From Clostridia bacterium (lineage in GTDB: Bacteria > Bacillota > Clostridia > Oscillospirales > Acutalibacteraceae): a stretch of DNA of 64,000 bases. The stretch covers positions 1 to 64,000 of the forward strand of contig JAFRUO010000012.1 in NCBI GenBank assembly GCA_017438845.1, given 5' to 3'. This document shows positions 33,891 to 40,375 of the stretch, piece by piece (position 1 is the first letter of the stretch; every line of letters begins with the position of its first letter). The position numbers were made by a program, and so were the translations under genes. The notes beneath the pieces were generated by a model. That model did not search any database. It had not been told where the DNA came from and worked only from the letters and a program-made list of their open reading frames with translations.

Positions 33891-35407
33891 ATACTGCTCT
33901 CCTGTGCCATTTCGTTGTTTTCTTCATGTCTTGCGGCACGAATTTCCTCAAGCTCTTTATACATCCGAGCCTTGGTTTCGCCCTCAACGTTATACATAGT
34001 TTTAAGGATAATTGACTTTAAGAGATTGCTTATAGCGTAGCCGAATAAAAGGAATGCAAGAAGCCACAGACAGGTGTTCATATAATTAGGCTTTGCCTGC
34101 ATGGTTTTAACAAGATCGCCGACTGAAGAGGATTCATATCCTACCCATGCTATCATAAACGGAATAGCAAGGTCTTTAAGGTAGTTAAGTCCTGTCAGTA
34201 TCCAACCCGGAACAATACCTTGAATAGCTTCCATTCTTTCGCCGGTCTGCCATTCGAGATAGTCGAAATACTCAACGTTGAAGTGTGAATTTGAAAGCTC
34301 CTGAACGCCGATGCCGACGCCGAACAGGAAATAGAAAACATAGAAGAATATACTGTTCCAGCCCTTAAAGAACATAATTCCCATTTTTGCCTCGACGAAG
34401 CAAATGCCAAAAAGAATCCCGGCGGAAACCATGGCGTAAGGACCGCAGAATTTAAGGAGCTTTGTCGGCTCATGTTTTTTTGAAAGCTTTGTAGTAATAA
34501 GGTTGCCTACTACGGTACCGATTGCCGTCGGAAGTGTTAAAAGAAGGTTCTTTGATGAGCCTACGGTAATTGCGGCAAGCAAGGTAGAGAATCTGCCGAG
34601 TGCGGCAAGCACATTAACCCACTGCATATACTGATAAGCACGGTAATTTTTGTATTTGAATAATGAGAAAAGTGCTTTTGAAACCTTAACCTTTTCCTTC
34701 TTGGGAAGCTCAATTCTTTCGTGACAGAAAAGACCGCACATAAGATTACCGAACATTGTAACCGATGCGGCAACAATCGCAAGAGTCATATACATCTTAT
34801 TTTTATCGTCACTGAACAGACCGTAAACAAAGGTTGCGCCGTAGGCAGCACCGTATCCTATATAGTAGGACAGCTGCCAAACCGTAGCGACCGTCTTTTT
34901 TTCCTTGGGATTGGGTGAGATAACCTGGGCTACATTTTGACCGAAGTTGTTGAAAATATTAAACACTGTCTGACAGCACGCAACGGAATATCTGAGAAGT
35001 ATCATCTGCTGAACAGTCCATCCGGTAGGAACCCAGAAATATAGTACGGTCGTTGCAAAAATAGGAATAAGACAAATTATGTACCAGTGGCGGTATCTGC
35101 CCCAACGGGTTTTCCATTTTTGAACAATAATTCCTGCAATAAGACCGACAACAATACTTAAAACAGTTGTTAGGGTTGTCATTCCGGCGCCGATTTTTGC
35201 AATTCTTTCCGAATCAACACCGACCGGTCCGTAGTACAGCTCATGCAGGAATGCAGTTGCAAGCGTACCTGTAAGCGTAGTTCCGAACATACCGCCTATT
35301 CGTGCAAGCATAAGGCAAATGTATTCAAGCTTTGTAACATACTTGCCCTCGTTACCCGAAAGAGCGTTAGACGGTCTTACGCTCGCTGATATGTTTTCCT
35401 TTTTCAT
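33887..35407 (-). CDS. GPH-family (MelB-like) sugar:cation symporter
   Basis: The 506-residue protein has about twelve membrane segments and features of the glycoside-pentoside-hexuronide (MFS_2) family: YICLMLARIGGMFGT at the start, RYRHWYIICLIPIFA after the second helix (the family RxRxxxW-type loop), and VATVWQLSYYIGYG in the middle. These carriers import glycosides with H+, Na+ or Li+. The substrate is unknown. It is the first gene of a unit with the metallophosphoesterase and is driven by a promoter at 35451-35479. The RBS GGGAGAAAAAAGG precedes ATG 35407. Confidence 0.88.
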   Translation of the reverse strand: MKKENISASVRPSNALSGNEGKYVTKLEYICLMLARIGGMFGTTLTGTLATAFLHELYYGPVGVDSERIAKIGAGMTTLTTVLSIVVGLIAGIIVQKWKTRWGRYRHWYIICLIPIFATTVLYFWVPTGWTVQQMILLRYSVACCQTVFNIFNNFGQNVAQVISPNPKEKKTVATVWQLSYYIGYGAAYGATFVYGLFSDDKNKMYMTLAIVAASVTMFGNLMCGLFCHERIELPKKEKVKVSKALFSLFKYKNYRAYQYMQWVNVLAALGRFSTLLAAITVGSSKNLLLTLPTAIGTVVGNLITTKLSKKHEPTKLLKFCGPYAMVSAGILFGICFVEAKMGIMFFKGWNSIFFYVFYFLFGVGIGVQELSNSHFNVEYFDYLEWQTGERMEAIQGIVPGWILTGLNYLKDLAIPFMIAWVGYESSSVGDLVKTMQAKPNYMNTCLWLLAFLLFGYAISNLLKSIILKTMYNVEGETKARMYKELEEIRAARHEENNEMAQESSI

Positions 35408-35450
35408 CCTTTTTTCTCCCTTTATTACTATTTTTCATTTTAATAAAATA

Positions 35451-35479
35451 ATTATATACGATATTTTGTTATAAAACAA
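35451..35479 (-). promoter_or_regulatory. Sigma-A-type promoter of the symporter/phosphoesterase unit
   Basis: Minus-strand TTGTTT (35474-35479) and TATAAT (35451-35456) with a 17-base spacer. The remainder of the divergent gap is AT-rich without other signals. Confidence 0.6.
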
Positions 35480-35596
35480 TATGATGATTTTACTAATAAA
35501 AAGAGTATAAATTTATTAAAAATAATAGTATTATTTCAATGATAAATAATGAACTATATCAAATCAAGAAAAAAGAAATAATTTATTATTTTTTTA

Positions 35597-35625
35597 TTGT
35601 ATCGGCTAAAAGTTTATAGTATAAT
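35597..35625 (+). promoter_or_regulatory. Sigma-A-type promoter of the STAS/GHKL-symporter operon
   Basis: TTGTAT (35597-35602) and TATAAT (35620-35625) with a 17-base spacer. Transcription would begin near 35632. No terminator is visible until 40286, so it may drive all six genes downstream. Confidence 0.72.
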
Positions 35626-35656
35626 ATCTTAAAATATTATGCAAACGGTGGTTTAT

Positions 35657-36220
35657 ATGAGCGGTGTTTTCCAAAAAGCTGTTGCTTTTGCGTTTAAGGC
35701 GCATGAAGGGCAGAAGAGGAAGGATGGAACAATATATATCCTTCATCCTCTTGAGGTTGCGACAATTGTCGGCACTATGACGAATGATGAGGATGTTCTG
35801 GCTGCAGCCGTGCTTCATGATACGGTTGAGGACACAAGTGTTACTGCAGATGATATTCTCACAAACTTCGGTGAAAAAATTGCTGAGCTGGTTTCGCACG
35901 AAACCGAGGACAAGCGTCCTGAAATGAAGGCAAGTGATTCTTGGCAGATTCGCAAGGAGGAAAGCCTTGCAGTGCTTAAAAATTGCCCTATTGAGTCAAA
36001 AATTCTTTGGGTAGGCGATAAGGTCTCTAATATGAGGTCGCTTGCAAAGGAATACGAAAAAATCGGCGTTAAGATTTTTGAAAGATTTAACGAAAAGGAC
36101 CCTTCCAAACAACGCTGGTATCATCAGACGGTACTTGAGTATACAAGTGAGCTTAACGAGTATCCTGCTTATAAAGAGTATCAAAGACTGTTTGATTTTG
36201 TATTTGAAAACTATAAATAA
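35657..36220 (+). CDS. Single-domain HD protein, RelA/SpoT hydrolase-like
   Basis: The 187-residue protein matches the HD hydrolase domain of RelA/SpoT proteins: AFKAHEGQKRKDGTIYILHP near the N-terminus, then VLHDTVEDT (the HD plus ED metal motif) and EKIAELVSHETEDK. No ppGpp synthetase or TGS domain is present, so it resembles small alarmone hydrolases of the Mesh1 type. ATG 35657 is preferred because GGTGG lies six bases upstream, whereas the ATG at 35639 is only about seven bases past the predicted transcription start. It is 11 bases upstream of the STAS-kinase gene. Its presence suggests a nucleotide signal feeds the system. Confidence 0.85.
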   Translation: MSGVFQKAVAFAFKAHEGQKRKDGTIYILHPLEVATIVGTMTNDEDVLAAAVLHDTVEDTSVTADDILTNFGEKIAELVSHETEDKRPEMKASDSWQIRKEESLAVLKNCPIESKILWVGDKVSNMRSLAKEYEKIGVKIFERFNEKDPSKQRWYHQTVLEYTSELNEYPAYKEYQRLFDFVFENYK

Positions 36221-36231
36221 GGAGAAAGAAT

Positions 36232-37359
36232 ATGATTATTAAATTATCAGGTAGAATTGATTCTTCTAATGCGGCACAGGTAGAGGCTGATATTAACCGC
36301 AGGCTTGAAAACTACAGCGGTGACATTGAGCTTGACGCTTCCGAGCTTGAGTATATTTCGAGTGCCGGACTTCGAGTAATTTTAAGACTTAAAAAATCCA
36401 ATGCAAGCACAAAGATAACTAACTGCTGCTCTGAGGTATATGAAATATTTGATATGACGGGCTTCACTGAAATGATGAGTGTTTCCAAGGCTTACAGGAA
36501 GCTTTCCGTTGAAGGCTGTGAGGTAATCGGAGAAGGCTCAAACGGTAAGGTTTATCGGACGGATCCCGATACAATTGTTAAGGTTTACAAAAACCCGGAT
36601 TCTCTTGAAGAAATTCATAACGAAAGGGAGCTTGCAAGGAAAGCCTTTGTAATGGGTATTCCCACGGCTATTCCCTATGATGTCGTTCAGGTCGGAGATT
36701 TATACGGCTCGGTTTTTGAGCTTCTTAACGCTAAGTCCTTCTCAAAGCTTATTAATTCCGGTGAGTCAGTTGACGAGCTTGCAAAACAAAGCATTGATAT
36801 ACTTAAAATAATTCACGGCACTACTCTTAAAGAGGGCGAGCTTCCCGCCAAAAAGCAGGAGGCCTTGCGCTGGGCTGAATATGTTAAGCCCCATCTTCCC
36901 GAGGACATTGCCGACAAGATACTAACCTTGTTTAATGATATTCCCGAAACCTGCACTATGCTTCACGGTGATTATCACATCAAAAACATTATGCGTCAGG
37001 GGAATGAAAACTTGCTTATTGACATGGATACGCTTTCCGTCGGTCATCCTGTTTTTGAGTTTTCACAGATGTATCTTGCATATCTCGGCTTCAGTGAAAC
37101 TGACCCTGAAGAGGTTAAGCGTTTCCTTGGAATCGACCGTTCAACTGCAGAACAGTTTTGGCTCAGCTCGCTTAAATACTATTTTGACGGTAAGGATGAC
37201 AGCTTTATTAACGATGTCGTTGTCAAGTCAAGAATTATCGGTTATGTCAGATTGCTCAGAAGAACAATCAAGCGCTTACCTGACAGAACGGATATTATTG
37301 ACAACTGCAAGCAGCAGCTTTGCAGTCTTGTACCTTTGGCGAACAGCCTTTATTATTGA
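36232..37359 (+). CDS. STAS domain fused to an APH/choline-kinase-type kinase
   Basis: Residues 1-90 form a STAS (SpoIIAA-like) domain with the phosphorylatable serine motif LEYISSAGLRV (39-49) and EIFDMTGF. A kinase fold of the aminoglycoside/choline-kinase type follows: glycine loop GEGSNGKVY (100-108), Lys117 (IVKVYK), Glu131 (NERELA), catalytic HGDYHIKNI (245-253) and metal-binding Asp264 (LLIDMDT). All residues expected of an active enzyme are present, so it could phosphorylate its own STAS domain, the partner STAS protein or a small molecule. Eleven bases separate it from the HD gene and 25 from the transporter gene. STAS-kinase fusions of this kind are unfamiliar to me; function is inference. 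Confidence 0.85.
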   Translation: MIIKLSGRIDSSNAAQVEADINRRLENYSGDIELDASELEYISSAGLRVILRLKKSNASTKITNCCSEVYEIFDMTGFTEMMSVSKAYRKLSVEGCEVIGEGSNGKVYRTDPDTIVKVYKNPDSLEEIHNERELARKAFVMGIPTAIPYDVVQVGDLYGSVFELLNAKSFSKLINSGESVDELAKQSIDILKIIHGTTLKEGELPAKKQEALRWAEYVKPHLPEDIADKILTLFNDIPETCTMLHGDYHIKNIMRQGNENLLIDMDTLSVGHPVFEFSQMYLAYLGFSETDPEEVKRFLGIDRSTAEQFWLSSLKYYFDGKDDSFINDVVVKSRIIGYVRLLRRTIKRLPDRTDIIDNCKQQLCSLVPLANSLYY

Positions 37360-37384
37360 TTATTATTGGTGAGTGTAGGGTAAA

Positions 37385-38986
37385 ATGCGTTTTAAAACCA
37401 AAAAATTTACATACAATTTAACAGCCCAAGCCGTAGACTCTGTCAGCGAAGAGGTTAGTTTCTTTTTAAAGGGTATTAAAGCGCAAAGAAAGAATATTAT
37501 TTCGGCAAGGCTTACCGTTGAAGAGCTTCTGCTTAAGCTGATGGACAAATTCGGTGACGAAACTGAATTTGTTTTTACCGAAAGTAATTTTTTCGGCAAA
37601 CCTTATATTACATTAAGCTACAGCGGTGAGCAATTCAATCCGCTTGAGTCAGAAGTGGACGATGAGTTCGGAAGCTATTCCGGTGCAATAATACGAAGCT
37701 CGTATTATACTCCCTCATACTCTTATGTTAAGGGAATAAATACATTAACAATTCGTTTTTCGGAAAAGCAGTTTAATCCGATTTTTAAGCTTATTATTGC
37801 GATTGCTTCGGCTCTTGCGGTTTCAATGTTGCGTTTCGTTCTTCCGTCCGATGTTATTCTCTATATTGAGGATAGTGTTCTCAAGCCTCTTTATAATACA
37901 TTTCTCGGACTTATGACAACCGTTGAAATTCCACTCGTCTTTCTTTCGGTCGGCTGCGGTATAATCGGTATAGGCGACAGCTCTGTTTTCGGAAAAATCG
38001 GAAGGAAGATGGTGCTTAGGTTCGTTGGCGTTATTTTTATGATGTCAACCTTTGCGGGCATTGTATTTTCCTTTGTTTTTACAAGCTTCGGGAAAAATGC
38101 ACAGGCGAGATTTTCGCTTAAATCGGGTGTTGAAATGCTTTTAAAGCTTATTCCGCAAAATCTTGTTGAGCCGATAATTGACGGTAATACCATGCAGGTC
38201 GTGTTGATGGCTGTGTTTGTCGGAATTGCAATTGTAGTACTTGGAGACAAAACGAAGGTATTATCATCAATAATGAATGAGGGTAATACAGTTATTGTTT
38301 ATATTACAAGTATTCTTTCCAAGCTGTTACCTTTCTTTATTTTTATTATACTTCTTAACAATATCTGGGACGGCAATCTTCATCTTTTTGCCGATATGTG
38401 GAAACCGATTTGTGCCTTTGCATTAATGATGATGTTCCTGCTTTCCCTGTATCTTATTTATGTTTCTTTAAAGGAAAAGGTAAGTATTGTAATATTGGTC
38501 AAGAAAACCTTGCCGAATTTCCTTATCAGTCTCGGTACGTCGTCGTCGGTTGCGGCAAACGGCGAATGTTCTCAAAGCCTGAATAAAAGAATGGGCGTTA
38601 AAAAAAGGTTTGTCGATTTCGGGCAACCTGTCGGCGGAGTAATCTTTATGCCATCTACGGCTATCAATTTCCTCGTTTGCGCTTTATATATGGCAACCTA
38701 CTATAAAGTAGATGTTTCTTTGCTCTGGTTTGTCGTTGCAATTATTCTCTGCTCTTTTGTTGCTGTTGCCACTCCGCCTGTACCCGGAGGCGCAATAGCT
38801 GCTTATACCATTATTTTTTCTCAGCTTGGGTTACCTGTTGAAGCGGTGACAACGGTGGTTGCGCTTGACATCGTCTTTGATTTTATTGCTACTGCCTTTG
38901 ACGGAGTGTTCCTTCAGCTTGAACTCGTCAGACAGGCAGATAAGCACGCAATGCTTAATGTTGAAAAGCTTCGTGCTGACATATAG
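37385..38986 (+). CDS. Degenerate GHKL (RsbW-like) domain fused to an SDF-family symporter
   Basis: Residues ~130-533 form a multi-helix transporter of the dicarboxylate/amino-acid:cation symporter (SDF) family, with the hairpin motif LGTSSSVAANGECS and the loop PPVPGGAIAAYTIIFSQLGL. Residues 1-127 are soluble and align end to end with the RsbW-like kinase at 39351: TVEELLLKLMDKFG with CVEEIFVNIANYAYG, LSYSGEQFNPLE with FTDSGIAYNPLE. In this copy the N-box Asn (47 in the kinase) is Lys51, the G1-box Asp is Tyr79 and the G2 glycines are lost, so ATP binding is unlikely. The domain may instead dock a STAS protein and gate transport. The SDF part also lacks the usual NMDG and arginine-bearing motifs, so the substrate is open. 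Confidence 0.82.
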   Translation: MRFKTKKFTYNLTAQAVDSVSEEVSFFLKGIKAQRKNIISARLTVEELLLKLMDKFGDETEFVFTESNFFGKPYITLSYSGEQFNPLESEVDDEFGSYSGAIIRSSYYTPSYSYVKGINTLTIRFSEKQFNPIFKLIIAIASALAVSMLRFVLPSDVILYIEDSVLKPLYNTFLGLMTTVEIPLVFLSVGCGIIGIGDSSVFGKIGRKMVLRFVGVIFMMSTFAGIVFSFVFTSFGKNAQARFSLKSGVEMLLKLIPQNLVEPIIDGNTMQVVLMAVFVGIAIVVLGDKTKVLSSIMNEGNTVIVYITSILSKLLPFFIFIILLNNIWDGNLHLFADMWKPICAFALMMMFLLSLYLIYVSLKEKVSIVILVKKTLPNFLISLGTSSSVAANGECSQSLNKRMGVKKRFVDFGQPVGGVIFMPSTAINFLVCALYMATYYKVDVSLLWFVVAIILCSFVAVATPPVPGGAIAAYTIIFSQLGLPVEAVTTVVALDIVFDFIATAFDGVFLQLELVRQADKHAMLNVEKLRADI

Positions 38987-39023
38987 CTTATTATTAATGT
39001 AAATATTCAAAGGAGAGAATACT

Positions 39024-39320
39024 ATGCAAATTACTAAAAACCTTGAAAACGAAAGGCTTACCTTAGCAGTTTCAGGCAGGATCGACACCTCGACCGCACC
39101 GGAATTGGAAAGCGTAATAAATAATAACGCTCAGAATGTTAAGGAGCTGGTAATTGACCTGAAGGATATGGATTACATATCTTCGGCAGGTCTTCGCGTT
39201 TTGCTCAAAACTCAGAAGCTTATGAACACTCAGGGCTCGCTTTTAATAAAAAATGTACAGAGCGATGTTATGGAAATATTTGAAATGACAGGCTTTGTTG
39301 ATATTTTGACTATTGAGTAA
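39024..39320 (+). CDS. STAS-domain anti-sigma-factor-antagonist-like protein
   Basis: The 98-residue protein is a stand-alone STAS domain of the SpoIIAA/RsbV type: VSGRIDTSTAPELE near the N-terminus, the serine motif MDYISSAGLRVLLK (S53/S54) and EIFEMTGFVDILTI at the end. In known systems an RsbW-like kinase phosphorylates this serine and a PP2C phosphatase reverses it; only the unphosphorylated form binds the partner. It shares the YISSAGLRV and EIFxMTGF segments with the STAS domain at 36232. It sits between the transporter (37 bases) and the intact kinase (30 bases). AGGAGAG precedes the ATG. Confidence 0.93.
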   Translation: MQITKNLENERLTLAVSGRIDTSTAPELESVINNNAQNVKELVIDLKDMDYISSAGLRVLLKTQKLMNTQGSLLIKNVQSDVMEIFEMTGFVDILTIE

Positions 39321-39350
39321 TTTTAGACATAGCTCAAGGAGAAAGCTATT

Positions 39351-39755
39351 ATGAAAACTTTGATCATAGAAGCTTCAAACGACAATCTATACACGGTTAA
39401 TGAGTTTATTGACAGCTTTCTGGAAAATGAAGGTTGTTCACTGAAAGCTCAGACCCAAATCGATTTATGTGTTGAGGAAATATTTGTTAATATTGCTAAT
39501 TATGCATATGGAGAGGGGAAGGGTAATGCCGAGATTTCCGTTGAAAATAACGACGGAAAGGTCACCATTACCTTTACCGACAGCGGAATTGCGTATAATC
39601 CGCTTGAAAAGTCCGATCCCGATACTACGCTCAGCGCAGATGAGCGTCAGATCGGAGGTCTTGGTATTTTCCTTGTTAAGAAAAATATGGACTCTGTTTC
39701 ATATGAATATAAGGATAATAAAAATATTTTTTCGATGACCAAACAAATTAAGTAA
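39351..39755 (+). CDS. RsbW/SpoIIAB-like GHKL serine kinase (anti-sigma-type)
   Basis: The 134-residue protein has a complete GHKL ATP-binding core: N box CVEEIFVNIANYAY with Glu43 and Asn47, G1 box FTDSGIAYNP with Asp77 and Gly79, and G2 box QIGGLGIFLVKK (100-111). Such proteins phosphorylate a STAS partner, here probably the product of the gene 30 bases upstream, and sequester a target when the partner is phosphorylated. No sigma factor gene is nearby. The target may therefore be something else, and the paralogous degenerate copy on the transporter is an obvious candidate component. AAGGAGAAAG precedes the ATG. Confidence 0.92.
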   Translation: MKTLIIEASNDNLYTVNEFIDSFLENEGCSLKAQTQIDLCVEEIFVNIANYAYGEGKGNAEISVENNDGKVTITFTDSGIAYNPLEKSDPDTTLSADERQIGGLGIFLVKKNMDSVSYEYKDNKNIFSMTKQIK

Positions 39756-39856
39756 GTCTGACGCTTGCTTGCATTTTACACACTTAAGCAATTGCGTCTT
39801 TTGACTTTCTTATATATTACCTTTATTATTTTATTACAGTATACGGAGATAAAACA

Positions 39857-40270
39857 ATGAGCAAAAAAATCCAAAAAATAATTGCATCGCTTGTATTTCT
39901 TGCGGGCGGAATTATATTCATTGTACTCGGCTTTACGGGTATGTCGCAGGCAAAAAATTTTCCTGAGATTCAGGCAAAGGTTTCGAAAATAGAAGTTGAA
40001 GAGTTTCTTGACGAAAACGGTGACAACAGAAGTGATATTACGGTATATGTTTCCTATAACGTGGACGGTAAGGAGTATAACGAAATTCTTCAGGATGCTC
40101 AGGGCGAGCTTAAAGAGGGAGATACAATCACTGCACGTTATAATCCCGAAAAGCCGAATTACATTACGGTTACCACAGTTAAAAGCGGAGCTGTCAGATT
40201 AGCAATCGGCGGAGTGCTTGCCGTTGCCGGTCTCGGCGGATGTGCAGTTGCTATAATCCGTAAGCACTGA
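39857..40270 (+). CDS. DUF3592 membrane protein
   Basis: The 137-residue protein has a membrane segment at ~9-29, an exposed beta-rich domain (QAKVSKIEVEEF, ITVYVSYNVDGKEYNEIL, GDTITARYNPEKPNYI) and a second membrane segment at ~113-133, the layout of DUF3592. The family function is not known. It lies 100 bases downstream of the kinase gene with no terminator between, and is followed by a strong terminator, so it may be the last gene of the STAS/symporter operon or a separate unit. Confidence 0.82.
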   Translation: MSKKIQKIIASLVFLAGGIIFIVLGFTGMSQAKNFPEIQAKVSKIEVEEFLDENGDNRSDITVYVSYNVDGKEYNEILQDAQGELKEGDTITARYNPEKPNYITVTTVKSGAVRLAIGGVLAVAGLGGCAVAIIRKH

Positions 40271-40285
40271 TAAAAAGCTATATAT

Positions 40286-40313
40286 AAAAGCCGCCATTTG
40301 GCGGCTTTTTTTT
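40286..40313 (+). terminator. Terminator after DUF3592 gene
   Basis: A GC-rich stem (GCCGCC at 40290-40295 with GGCGGC at 40300-40305) is flanked by A and T runs, so it may act in both directions. It closes the 35657-40270 gene run. Confidence 0.85.
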
Positions 40314-40334
40314 ATATAAACTGACAAGCACCTT

Positions 40335-40375
40335 AATTGAAAGTTCGTCCTGATACTTATTCGGAACTTTCAATT
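40335..40375. repeat. 12-bp perfect inverted repeat at the 3' end of the yfhO-type gene
   Basis: AATTGAAAGTTC (40335-40346) and its exact complement (40364-40375) surround the stop codon of the minus-strand gene ending at 40357. No T run follows on either strand, so it is not a typical terminator. It may stabilise the mRNA end. Confidence 0.6.

Noticed and set aside
40286..40313. Mobile-element end at the DUF3592/YfhO junction
   Set aside because: The hairpin is a normal bidirectional terminator and no transposase or target duplication is visible.
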